DNA from: Leptobacterium sp964389205
GTDB lineage: Bacteria > Bacteroidota > Bacteroidia > Flavobacteriales > Flavobacteriaceae
Assembly: GCA_964389205.1 (NCBI GenBank)
Contig: CAYMDH010000001.1
Location: forward strand, 1-64,000
Length of the DNA: 64,000 nt
Direction of reading: 5' to 3'
A program made the position numbers and the translations under genes. Shown here in pieces: positions 44,719-53,853 of the stretch (its first letter is position 1; every line of letters begins with the position of its first letter). The notes beneath the pieces were generated by a model. It saw nothing but the letters and a program-made list of their open reading frames with translations, searched no databases and had not been told where the DNA came from.

Positions 44719-44739
44719 CATTCTAATATTGCTTGTATA

Positions 44740-47112
44740 ATGATAGATACAAATAACGAATCACCATTATTGGTTAAAATAGGTTTTAGCAAACTCTTTG
44801 ATGTTTATGAAGAACAATTGAAGAGTAAGCAAGCTCCTGTTGTGGCAAAAGCTAAACAAATTTTAACTATACGGGATCAATACCCAGCACTGAATGATGG
44901 TTTTTCGGATCTGACATTATTGGAAACACATAAGAAACAAATAGCAGCTGTTCTTCAAGATTCATTTTCTGAGATTTTGACAAAGAATGAAATTAAAGCA
45001 GCATCTGTTCCTTTTCACAATCTTATCTTTAATATATCTGAACGCTTTGAAAAGATCTTAAAAGATGCGGGGAAAGACCACGTCTTAGAAATACGTAATA
45101 TGCCAGAAGGACATATGTACATATTAGCATGCATTGTGATACTTCAGGTACATTATAAGATTAATCTAGATTTTAGAAGACCTTTATATTATGACATCCC
45201 AGATGCAAAGGGAATTATAAGGCATTATAGAATTATGTATAATGCAGATTTCACGCAGATAGTGCCTACGGAAAAAGCGAAAGAGATATCAGAAGATGAT
45301 ATTGATGAGCTTTTGGAGAATTTTGACGATTTAGAGTTGTGGAAAGAAAAATTCCCTCCTCAAAGTTGGATAAGTAACGGTTTTGTTATTTCCAATATTT
45401 TTGACGTAACTGCAGATGTTTCAATTTCAGATTTAAAATCAACCTTGTTAGGAACTAATAAGCGTCAGGATATTAATTTTATCGAAGAGTTTGAAACTAT
45501 TTTTCAATCCTTATTTAATATCCCTGATTTAAAGGTTGGTTTTGCAACCTATAATAGTATTGAAGATAATTTTGAAAAAGTACATGGAAAAAATATAAGC
45601 AGTTATCTTTTATTTAAGGAGAATTCTGTTTTATGTTCTACATCTCTTTGTGAGAATTCGTATGCTAAGTTATTGGGTGAAAAAGAATATTATGCAATGC
45701 CAGATATTGATAAATATTACAAAATGTCTGGAGGAATAGCACCGTATAAAAATTTTAAGGAACAAGGATACAAGAGTGCTATATTAGCGCCAATTTCTAA
45801 TGGAGGAGAATTGTTAGGTATACTAGAATTGGTATCTCCTAGGGCCAAAGAATTGAATAGTGTTAATGCCAACAAACTTGTTGATGTTATGCCGTTTATT
45901 TTGGCATCTGTATTACGATCTAAAGCAGAAGAAGAAAATCATATTGAAGCAATTATTCAACAAGAATGTACCTCAATTCATGATAGTGTTTACTGGAAAT
46001 TTGAAGAAGAGGCCAAACGTTTTTTGTATGCTAATAATAAAGGGACTCCAGTATCTTTTAAAGAAGTTGTATTTAAAGATGTATATCCTTTGTATGGACA
46101 AGTAGATATTAAAGGATCTTCTAAAGCAAGAAATGATGCTATTCAAAGAGATTTAATGATTCAATTATCGCATTTAAGTGAAATTTTTGAATATACAATT
46201 ACTCATGAAAGACTTCCGGTTTATGAAGAAATTCAATTTAGAATTAAAGAGCATCTATCTTTAATTAAAGATGAATTACTTACCCATAGCGAACAAACAA
46301 TATTGGATTTTGTAAATGAAGAAATCCACCCATTACTTGATCATATTGGTGAACAAAATAAAGCTGTAAAGGCATTAATTTTATCTTATAATACAGCAAT
46401 AGATGATACCACAGGTAGTATTTACGATCATAGAAAAAACTATGATGAAAGTGTTACTATTATCAATAAAAAACTAGCTGCTATTATTGACAAAAAACAG
46501 AAGGAAGCGCAACAAATGTTTCCTCACTACTTTGAGCGTTATAAAACAGACGGTATAGAGCATAATATGTATATAGGTGCTTCTATGGTAAATAATAAGA
46601 AATATCACGCGATCTATTTAAATAACCTTCGATTATGGCAATTACAGGTTATGTGTGATATGGAAAATTCGTATTACAATTTAAAAAGAGAATTGCCAAT
46701 AAAGTTAGATGTAGCTTCGTTAGCGTTAGTCTATAATTCATCGTTATCTATTCGATTTAGGATGGATGAAAAACGCTTTGATGTAGATGGAACGTATAAT
46801 GCCAGATACGAAATCATTAAAAAACGATTGGATAAATCTTATATTAAAGGAACTAAAGAACGTTTAACACAACCAGGGAAAATTGCGATTGTGTACTCTC
46901 AGAAAAAAGATGAGAGAGAATATTTGAGGTATATTAGTTTTTTACAATCAAAAAGTTACTTTACGAGTAATGTTGAGATTGTTGAACTTGAAGGTCTTCA
47001 AGGAGTGAGTGGTCTTAAAGCAATAAGAGTTGAAGTTCTTTATAAAAAAGGAGGAGATGCCGGTAGAGTCTATACCTATGAAGATCTAATTAAAGATTTA
47101 AATATTTCATAA
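44740..47112 (+). CDS. GAF-domain protein, large cytoplasmic signalling or metabolic protein
   Basis: The protein has 790 residues and no membrane helix. A GAF-like segment lies around residues 290-400 (KNFKEQGYKSAILAPISNGGELLGILELVSP). The rest is helical without a recognised enzyme domain, apart from a repeated KKxxE pattern around IDKKQKEAQQMFPHYFERYK. The ATG at 44740 is preferred because the -7 box overlaps the upstream TTG. It converges on an HD-PycTM gene with a 6-bp gap. GAF domains commonly sense cyclic nucleotides or other small molecules; the ligand here is unknown. Confidence 0.78.
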   Translation: MIDTNNESPLLVKIGFSKLFDVYEEQLKSKQAPVVAKAKQILTIRDQYPALNDGFSDLTLLETHKKQIAAVLQDSFSEILTKNEIKAASVPFHNLIFNISERFEKILKDAGKDHVLEIRNMPEGHMYILACIVILQVHYKINLDFRRPLYYDIPDAKGIIRHYRIMYNADFTQIVPTEKAKEISEDDIDELLENFDDLELWKEKFPPQSWISNGFVISNIFDVTADVSISDLKSTLLGTNKRQDINFIEEFETIFQSLFNIPDLKVGFATYNSIEDNFEKVHGKNISSYLLFKENSVLCSTSLCENSYAKLLGEKEYYAMPDIDKYYKMSGGIAPYKNFKEQGYKSAILAPISNGGELLGILELVSPRAKELNSVNANKLVDVMPFILASVLRSKAEEENHIEAIIQQECTSIHDSVYWKFEEEAKRFLYANNKGTPVSFKEVVFKDVYPLYGQVDIKGSSKARNDAIQRDLMIQLSHLSEIFEYTITHERLPVYEEIQFRIKEHLSLIKDELLTHSEQTILDFVNEEIHPLLDHIGEQNKAVKALILSYNTAIDDTTGSIYDHRKNYDESVTIINKKLAAIIDKKQKEAQQMFPHYFERYKTDGIEHNMYIGASMVNNKKYHAIYLNNLRLWQLQVMCDMENSYYNLKRELPIKLDVASLALVYNSSLSIRFRMDEKRFDVDGTYNARYEIIKKRLDKSYIKGTKERLTQPGKIAIVYSQKKDEREYLRYISFLQSKSYFTSNVEIVELEGLQGVSGLKAIRVEVLYKKGGDAGRVYTYEDLIKDLNIS

Positions 47113-47118
47113 TTAATT

Positions 47119-48318
47119 TTATCTAATCCCACCAGTTTGAAAAGCAATTGCGAAAGCAAGGACAGATACAAGTACTCCAATTAAAAAAATGGCATAGGTC
47201 AATCTTAAAATTTTGTATTTTCTGTGAAGAACAACACCTAAGAAATATAGATCTTTAGTCATCGAAGAATAGAGGTAATCTTTATCTTTCATAACTTCAT
47301 TAATAGCCCATTCAAATTCTCCTAATTTCATTTTGTGAAAATTCCCAAAAAATAATAGATTTACTTTTCTATTTTGAACATCTTCTCGAGTGAATTTACC
47401 ACTTGTTACATTGGGCCGAGTTGCCAATACAGATAATCCCATAGAAATTAAACTAAAAAAGAGAAATATTAGAGTTGGATATACAAGATAACTATTCGTA
47501 GGATTGTCTAATTTTGGTATTAAGTTAGACAATGCCAGCGATATAATAATAGCATTGACAGAAAGCAAAATATTTGCTTTTGTATCTGCAATATCACTAA
47601 GCGTGATATGATTTTTTAACGTAACTCTAAACATAGTTTCTATACCACGCTCAGGGAGTTTTTGTTTTTGAATTTTTCCATCTAATACGGAAGCTCTCAG
47701 TTTGTCTTCTTTCTTTTTCTTTTTTATTTTTTTTAGCTCTTTATTTAAAGCTAATAGGTTTTTATTTTTTTGAGGTTGCCAATGTTCAACAGCATATAAT
47801 GTGAAGAATTTGTGATGTTGATTAAACATCTTTATGTTTTCTTCAATCCAACCTCTATCAGAATAAGTTTTAATATCTAAGAGTTTAAATTCTTCTCGTA
47901 GTAAAGAAGAAACCTCTTCATAATTTTTAGATGCAAAATGAGAGAAATCTGCATCGCATAACATTTTTTGCAATGAAGTTTCTGGTGCTATATTCATATC
48001 AGTAGAAAGAATTGCATCTTGTATAATTTTTATTTTATCTATTGGATAATTGTGCTCTTTTAAAAAATTTGCAGCAATATCAGCTCCATGTTTTTCATGA
48101 TCAGCTCCACCTTGTATGTAACCTATATCATGAAACCAAGCCGCTAGTTGTAATAACTCGGCATCTGTTTCATTTAAATGTTCTGCCTCTATAATCTCTG
48201 TAACATGCTTTACCACTCTTTGCGTATGGGTATAGTTATGATATAAGTATGTACGAGGAAGTTCTTCGTTTAATGTTTTAAGTACAAATTTCTGTACTTT
48301 TTCAATTATAGTTGCCAT
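47119..48318 (-). CDS. HD-domain protein fused to PycTM-type (DUF5706) membrane domain
   Basis: The 399-residue protein has an N-terminal HD phosphohydrolase domain: H in YHNYTHTQRVVKH, then WFHDIGYIQG with the HD pair, and CDADFSHF. A basic linker (KKLKKIKKKKKEDK-type, about 195-210) follows. The C-terminal part (about 225-399) carries RGIETMFRVTLKNHITLSDIAD and KANILLSVNAIIISLAL, the signature of the Pycsar effector membrane domain, with about three helices. No nucleotide cyclase gene adjoins it. It may hydrolyse or sense a nucleotide at the inner membrane. Confidence 0.85.
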   Translation of the reverse strand: MATIIEKVQKFVLKTLNEELPRTYLYHNYTHTQRVVKHVTEIIEAEHLNETDAELLQLAAWFHDIGYIQGGADHEKHGADIAANFLKEHNYPIDKIKIIQDAILSTDMNIAPETSLQKMLCDADFSHFASKNYEEVSSLLREEFKLLDIKTYSDRGWIEENIKMFNQHHKFFTLYAVEHWQPQKNKNLLALNKELKKIKKKKKEDKLRASVLDGKIQKQKLPERGIETMFRVTLKNHITLSDIADTKANILLSVNAIIISLALSNLIPKLDNPTNSYLVYPTLIFLFFSLISMGLSVLATRPNVTSGKFTREDVQNRKVNLLFFGNFHKMKLGEFEWAINEVMKDKDYLYSSMTKDLYFLGVVLHRKYKILRLTYAIFLIGVLVSVLAFAIAFQTGGIR

Positions 48319-48374
48319 TATTTTGAATACTTTTATATAAAAGAATTTTAAAAATACTCTTTTTAATTTTAAAT

Positions 48375-51300
48375 ATGAAAACTAAAAAAGCAACCTTTCT
48401 AATTTTTGTAATATTCATTTACTCTTGCGCTACTTTTGAACCACAATATAAGAATAATGAAATTTTAAATCCTCAAGGAAATAAAGAGATTTCTCATGAA
48501 TTTTATTTAATAGGAGACGCTGGGTATACAAATATAGGAAAATCTCAACCTGCATTAAATGCATTTAAAAAAGTACTCTCTAAGGCTTCTAGCAATAGTA
48601 CTGCTTTGTTTTTAGGAGATAATATATATCCTTCAGGATTTCCAGAAGCCAATACAGAAGGAAGCGATCTGGCAGAATATAGAATCAATAGTCAAATAGC
48701 AACTGTAAAAGAATTTAAAGGAAGACCTATTTTTATTCCAGGCAATCATGATTGGTATTCAAATGGCTTAAAAGGACTTAAACGCCAAGAGAAGTTTGTT
48801 GAAGAAGCACTGGGTAAAAATACTTTTTTACCTGAGAACGGATGTCCAATAGAGCGGGTGAAGATAAATGATGAGCTGGTTTTGTTAACAATTGATTCGC
48901 AGTGGTTTTTGAGTGATTGGGATAAGCATCCTACGATTAATGATGAATGTGATGAAATAAAAACAAGAGAACAGTTTTTTGAAGAAATAGAAAGTCAAAT
49001 AAATAAAGCACAAGGAAAAACATTAGTAATAGCCATACATCATCCAATAGTAACCAATGGTTCTCATGGTGGAGAATATTCTCTGAAAAGCTATTTTTCT
49101 CCACTACCTATTTTGGGAAGTTTGAAAAATTATATAAGAAAAACAGGAGGTGTTAGCCCGCAAGATATACAAAGCACTAAATACAGAACACTTTCTAAGC
49201 GACTTCTAACACTAGCACAACAAAAAAATAATTTAATTTTTGTTTCAGGGCATGAGCATAGTTTACAATATATTGTAAATAGTAATACCCCTTTTATTAT
49301 AAATGGGTCAGGTTCTAAAAGTACAGCAGCGAGTTTAGGTTACGATGGTTTGTTTGCTTATGGCGGGCAGGGTTTTGTGAAATTGGTGACCTATAAAGAT
49401 GGTTCTTCTTGGGCTTATTATTATGGAGAAGATAATGGTTTTTCGAAACCATTATATCAAGTAGAAGTGATACAACCTGATAATAAAATTAATGAAAAAG
49501 CATATCCAAAATCTTTTGCTCCATCAGTTTTAAGTTCAGTTTATACAGAAGAAGAAACATCCAAAGGAGGTTTGTTTAAAGGGTTATGGGGGAAACACTA
49601 TAGAGAAGATTACAGTAAAAAAATCCCAGGGAAGACGGTATTGCTAGATACTTTGTTTGGTGGGTTAACACCAGTTAGAAGAGGAGGAGGTCATCAATCT
49701 AAATCATTGCGATTAGAAACAAAAGATGGAAAAGAATATGTGATGCGAGCTGTGAGGAAAAGTGCAATTCGTTTTTTACAAGCAGTAGCTTTTAAAGATC
49801 AGTTTATTCAAGAAGATTATAAAGACACCTATTCTGAAAAATTACTTCTGGATTTTTATACAACAGCACATCCATATGCTTCTTTAACTGTAAGTGAAAT
49901 GGCAGATGCTATTGGAGTATTTCATGCAAACCCTGCATTGTATTATGTGCCTAAGCAACATGCGCTAGGAAATTATAATGACAACTATGGCGATGAATTA
50001 TATTTTATTGAAGAACGTGTAGATTCTGGGTATGGAGATGTAGCAAGTTTTGGAAATGCTAATGAAATAATAAGTACGAAAGATGTATTATTAAAACTGA
50101 GGAGAAAGGATAAAAATACTATTGATGAAAAACAGTATATACGTTCTCGCTTATTTGATATGCTAATAGGTGATTGGGACAGACATGAAGATCAATGGCG
50201 TTGGGCAGCATTTGATTCTGGAAATGGTAAAACAAATTATAAACCTATTCCAAGAGATAGAGATCAGGTGTTTTCTAATTCTGACGGATTGTTTTTATCA
50301 TACGCAACAAGAGTAATCCCTGCATTGAGACTTATGCAAACTTACGGCCCAGAAATACGAAGCGTCAAATGGTTTAATGATGAACCGTTTCCATTAGACC
50401 TAGCAGTATTAAACGAGCATACACTGGATGATTGGATAACAGCAGCCGAAAAGATACAGAACGGTTTAACAGATGAGGTTATTAATACAGCTTTTAAAGC
50501 ATTTCCAAAAGAAATTAATCAAGAAACGCTTAGAAAAATAAAAAAATCTTTAATAGGAAGAAGATCTAATTTAAAAAAAATCGCAACTACCTATTATGCA
50601 TATTTAAAGAAGAACCCAATAATAAGTGGAACAGATAAAGACGATTGGTTTGAGGTTTTAAGAATGCCTAACGGAATTACAAAAGTAACAGCATACAGAA
50701 TAAAACAAGGAAAAAAAGCTAATAAATTTATAGAGACAATTTATGATAGAAAAGAGACAAAACAGCTCTGGATTTATGGACTAGATGATGATGATGTTTT
50801 TGAAGTTAAAGGACAAGGAGATAAGCTTATTACTATAAAAATTATTGGAGGACAAAATAATGACATTTATAGAATTAAAAATAAACGAAAAATTAAAGTG
50901 TATGATTATAAAACTAAAAAGAACACTTTTGAAACATCAGTATCAAAAAAACTAACTGATAAGTATGATTTAAATAATTATAATCATAAAAATGTCAAGA
51001 AAAATATAAATCAATTAACACCAAGCATAGGCGCGAATCCTGATGATGGCTTAAAACTAGGATTGAAAAATACATTTACAATAAATTCTTTAAATAAAAA
51101 CCCATTTTCGCAAAGGCATACAGTAACAGCTAGTTATTTTTTTGCAACGCAAGGATATGATATACGCTATGATGGAGAATTTGCCAATGTTTTTGGTAAT
51201 TGGAATTTAGGAATAGAAGGAGTATATACAAGTCCTAATTTTGCAATTAACTTTTTTGGATTTGGGAATCAAAGTATAAATAATGATGATGATGTAGATT

Positions 51301-52046
51301 TTGATTTTAATAGAGTACGTATCTTAAACATTAAAGCAGCTCCTAAACTTATTTGGAGAGGAAAACGAGGTGCTTATTTCTCAATTGGTGGATCTTTTGA
51401 ATCTATAGAAGTAGAGAATACTGCAGATAGATTTATAGCTACAACGGCGGCAGGTGTACCAGATACTGTTTTTGAAAATCAAAGCTTTGCGGGAGCAGAA
51501 ATGACCTATGGATATCAAAACTTCAATGATAGTACAAATCCTAATTTAGGAATGGCATTTGAAATTACCTCGGGTTATAAATCTAATTTAGATAATTCGA
51601 ACAATTATGGATATTTAATTCCCACACTTCGATTTACTTCTAAAATAGACCACAAAGGAGTTGTTGTGTTTGCAACCAAATTTAGAGGGCATTTTAACTT
51701 TGGTAATGGCTTTGAATTTTATCAAGGAGCGAGTATTGGAGGGAATAATGGGCTTAGAGGGTTTAGAGAACAACGTTTTGTGGGTAAAAGCTCATACTAT
51801 CAAAATACAGATATAAGATTTAATATTGCAAAGTTTAAAACAGGATTATTTCCGCTTAAATTTGGAATCTATGGTGGGTTTGATTACGGTAGAGTTTGGA
51901 TAGAAAATGACCCTTCAAGTAGCTGGCAAAATTCTGTTGGAGGAGGTGTGTTTTTTAATGCAACTAGTTTGCTTACAGCTAACTTTTCTGTATTTAATTC
52001 TGAAGATTTTAATCGCTTTTCATTTGCTCTAGGATTTAACTTTTAG
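48375..52046 (+). CDS. lipoprotein with metallophosphatase, kinase-like region and outer-membrane beta-barrel
   Basis: The 1223-residue protein has an SPII signal (Cys18). A calcineurin-like phosphatase domain (about 35-350) shows LIGDAGYTN, LFLGDNIYPSG, IPGNHDWYSNG, AIHHPIVTNGSHGG and VSGHEHSLQ. A middle region (about 430-760) has MLIGDWDRHEDQW (D600-W-D602-R-H604) and PRDRDQVF (P626-D630), resembling the catalytic and metal-binding loops of atypical kinases (HipA/CotH/Fam20C). The final about 320 residues are a surface-antigen/BamA-like beta-barrel ending in FALGFNF. It should sit in the outer membrane. The kinase assignment is inference. Confidence 0.82.
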   Translation: MKTKKATFLIFVIFIYSCATFEPQYKNNEILNPQGNKEISHEFYLIGDAGYTNIGKSQPALNAFKKVLSKASSNSTALFLGDNIYPSGFPEANTEGSDLAEYRINSQIATVKEFKGRPIFIPGNHDWYSNGLKGLKRQEKFVEEALGKNTFLPENGCPIERVKINDELVLLTIDSQWFLSDWDKHPTINDECDEIKTREQFFEEIESQINKAQGKTLVIAIHHPIVTNGSHGGEYSLKSYFSPLPILGSLKNYIRKTGGVSPQDIQSTKYRTLSKRLLTLAQQKNNLIFVSGHEHSLQYIVNSNTPFIINGSGSKSTAASLGYDGLFAYGGQGFVKLVTYKDGSSWAYYYGEDNGFSKPLYQVEVIQPDNKINEKAYPKSFAPSVLSSVYTEEETSKGGLFKGLWGKHYREDYSKKIPGKTVLLDTLFGGLTPVRRGGGHQSKSLRLETKDGKEYVMRAVRKSAIRFLQAVAFKDQFIQEDYKDTYSEKLLLDFYTTAHPYASLTVSEMADAIGVFHANPALYYVPKQHALGNYNDNYGDELYFIEERVDSGYGDVASFGNANEIISTKDVLLKLRRKDKNTIDEKQYIRSRLFDMLIGDWDRHEDQWRWAAFDSGNGKTNYKPIPRDRDQVFSNSDGLFLSYATRVIPALRLMQTYGPEIRSVKWFNDEPFPLDLAVLNEHTLDDWITAAEKIQNGLTDEVINTAFKAFPKEINQETLRKIKKSLIGRRSNLKKIATTYYAYLKKNPIISGTDKDDWFEVLRMPNGITKVTAYRIKQGKKANKFIETIYDRKETKQLWIYGLDDDDVFEVKGQGDKLITIKIIGGQNNDIYRIKNKRKIKVYDYKTKKNTFETSVSKKLTDKYDLNNYNHKNVKKNINQLTPSIGANPDDGLKLGLKNTFTINSLNKNPFSQRHTVTASYFFATQGYDIRYDGEFANVFGNWNLGIEGVYTSPNFAINFFGFGNQSINNDDDVDFDFNRVRILNIKAAPKLIWRGKRGAYFSIGGSFESIEVENTADRFIATTAAGVPDTVFENQSFAGAEMTYGYQNFNDSTNPNLGMAFEITSGYKSNLDNSNNYGYLIPTLRFTSKIDHKGVVVFATKFRGHFNFGNGFEFYQGASIGGNNGLRGFREQRFVGKSSYYQNTDIRFNIAKFKTGLFPLKFGIYGGFDYGRVWIENDPSSSWQNSVGGGVFFNATSLLTANFSVFNSEDFNRFSFALGFNF

Positions 52047-52050
52047 CAAC

Positions 52051-52905
52051 TTATTTTAATTTTAAAGAATATAAACTCCTGCCTACAAGTATGTTATCTT
52101 CATCAGAAATGAGTAAGGTATTATTATTTTTAAAGCACAAACCTTCTTTTTGTGAATAATGATCTAGTGGAATTTCTTGAACATTTCCTTTAAAAAAATT
52201 ATCTGATTTGAAATCTGTAAATACCCAAACCTTATCATGTGAGAGTATAGCAACTCGTTTTTTATCTGGAGAAATACTGGCAGCAGTTACCGCACAATGA
52301 AGATATTGTTTACAGGTTTTAAAAGAACCGATTAAGGTAGCTTTATGGTTTCCCTTGGTAGCAGGGATTCTATACAATAGTGTTTTCCCATCAAAAGGTT
52401 TACTTCTGTTTTTGGTAAATATGTAAAGGTGTTTTTTAAAATAAAGTAAAGCCTCGGCATCGTAAAATAATTTATTTTTTTTAGGAGGAAAATTAAGCTG
52501 CTCAGGATAATAAAAAGATATTTTAGTAGCTTTTAGTTCATCTCCTTTTACATTATCTGGATTAGAGACTTTATAAATTTTTAAATCTTTTCGATTATTG
52601 TTATTGTTTCCAAAATCACCTATATATAAATTTCCATCATTATCTTTTGCAATATCTTCCCAATCTATATTTTCAGCATTTTTAATATTGATTTCTTTAA
52701 TAATTTTTCCTTTGTTATTTACACCATAAATATGATCTTTATTACCGCTATCTTCAATAATCCATAACAATCCTTTCTCTGAAATTTTTTCGATCCCTGA
52801 ATTTTCACTTAATTTTTTAGGAAACTTTACAACATACTCTAATTGCCCATAGTTACTGCTACAACCAAGAAATAAGAATGTAATAAAAATAGATATACTT
52901 TTCAT
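52051..52905 (-). CDS. beta-propeller-like lipoprotein
   Basis: The 284-residue protein has an SPII signal (Cys15 in LFLGC). Repeated segments suggest a six-bladed propeller: LLWIIEDSGNKDHIYGVN, NIDWEDIAKDNDGNLYIGDFG, DAEALLYFKKHLYIFTKNR, KEGLCFKNNNTLLISDED. Such proteins bind ligands or hydrolyse lactones, but no catalytic residues can be assigned. It is the last gene of the minus-strand cluster and converges on the phosphatase/barrel gene with 4 bp between the stops. Confidence 0.75.
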   Translation of the reverse strand: MKSISIFITFLFLGCSSNYGQLEYVVKFPKKLSENSGIEKISEKGLLWIIEDSGNKDHIYGVNNKGKIIKEINIKNAENIDWEDIAKDNDGNLYIGDFGNNNNNRKDLKIYKVSNPDNVKGDELKATKISFYYPEQLNFPPKKNKLFYDAEALLYFKKHLYIFTKNRSKPFDGKTLLYRIPATKGNHKATLIGSFKTCKQYLHCAVTAASISPDKKRVAILSHDKVWVFTDFKSDNFFKGNVQEIPLDHYSQKEGLCFKNNNTLLISDEDNILVGRSLYSLKLK

Positions 52906-52906
52906 A

Positions 52907-53815
52907 CTAGGGGTTCTTTAAAGGCATAAAGATTTCTGCTTTCCATTTTAACTCATCTCCACCGTGATTGGGGTTATTGTAAAATACTTCAATAAGTTGT
53001 TTTTCTACAGAAATATTATTTTGCTTTCTGTATATATCTAATGCAAACCAAGCTCTATCAGAAATTCTATAATTACCATTAAAAGTAGCTTTTAATGCTT
53101 TTTTTGCAGGCAATTCTTTAAATTTTATTTCAGAATGATCGGGAAAACCATTATTTTTATCAATAGGAAAACAAAAATTAAAGGTAATTATATCTTCTTC
53201 TTGATTCCAATCTGTCACTTCTAAGATAGGGTTTCCTGCTATTTTTATTTTTTGCGCAGCTAAAAAAGTAGTGATTTCACTATTTTTAAAAATCATTTTT
53301 TCAGCTTTATTTTTAAGGCTACTTTTTATAGTGACATAAGCATAAAAACCGCCTCCAAAAACAGATTCTCCATCAACAGATACTTTAAAATCTTGAAGGT
53401 GACCTATTAGTTTTTTTTGAAAATTACGAAGCTTTTCTTTTCCAAAACGAGCAGGTAAGATTTCTTTAAACGGAATTAATAATCGATCTATAAAGCTCCC
53501 ATTAATTTGAGAAATTCCAACTTTTATATTGGTATTACTTTTTTTATTTGCAGTGAATTGCCATCTAAATATAAATTTTGTATCTCCATCAATTATTTCT
53601 TGTTTTATCTTTTTATAGGGAATGTTAGAAATGGTATTAATGCTTGTATTTTCATTCCCTTTAATTAAATTCCAATCTTTTACCAGATAGTATACGGTGC
53701 CAGGAGAGGTTTCGGCCTTAAATGTGATAATATAATCGTCTGGTTTAATAAAAAGATACCATATGAATGATAACAAAAGTAAAATCCCTAAAACGCGAAC
53801 ACTCTTTTTTTTCAT
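52907..53815 (-). CDS. membrane-anchored SRPBCC plus GyrI-like ligand-binding protein
   Basis: The 302-residue protein has an N-terminal membrane anchor (about 7-22). An SRPBCC/polyketide-cyclase-like domain follows (about 28-150: FKAETSPGTVYYLVKDWN, LPARFGKEKLRNFQKKL). Residues about 155-302 resemble the GyrI/AraC effector-binding fold (LKATFNGNYRISDRAWFALD, IEVFYNNPNHGGDELKWKAEI, FMPLK). Both folds bind hydrophobic small molecules. It lies 1 bp before the propeller gene and 38 bp after the haloperoxidase gene, so it may bind a product or substrate of that enzyme. Confidence 0.7.
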   Translation of the reverse strand: MKKKSVRVLGILLLLSFIWYLFIKPDDYIITFKAETSPGTVYYLVKDWNLIKGNENTSINTISNIPYKKIKQEIIDGDTKFIFRWQFTANKKSNTNIKVGISQINGSFIDRLLIPFKEILPARFGKEKLRNFQKKLIGHLQDFKVSVDGESVFGGGFYAYVTIKSSLKNKAEKMIFKNSEITTFLAAQKIKIAGNPILEVTDWNQEEDIITFNFCFPIDKNNGFPDHSEIKFKELPAKKALKATFNGNYRISDRAWFALDIYRKQNNISVEKQLIEVFYNNPNHGGDELKWKAEIFMPLKNP

Positions 53816-53853
53816 TTAAATTATAATCTTTTTAATTCTTTTAGATAAAGATT

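Noticed and set aside
44585..44739. Possible non-coding RNA between the phosphoesterase and GAF genes
   Set aside because: The region is short and is explained by divergent promoters; no stable fold or conserved motif is visible.
47119..48318. Complete Pycsar anti-phage system
   Set aside because: Only the effector-type membrane domain is present, fused to HD; no uridylate or cytidylate cyclase gene lies nearby.
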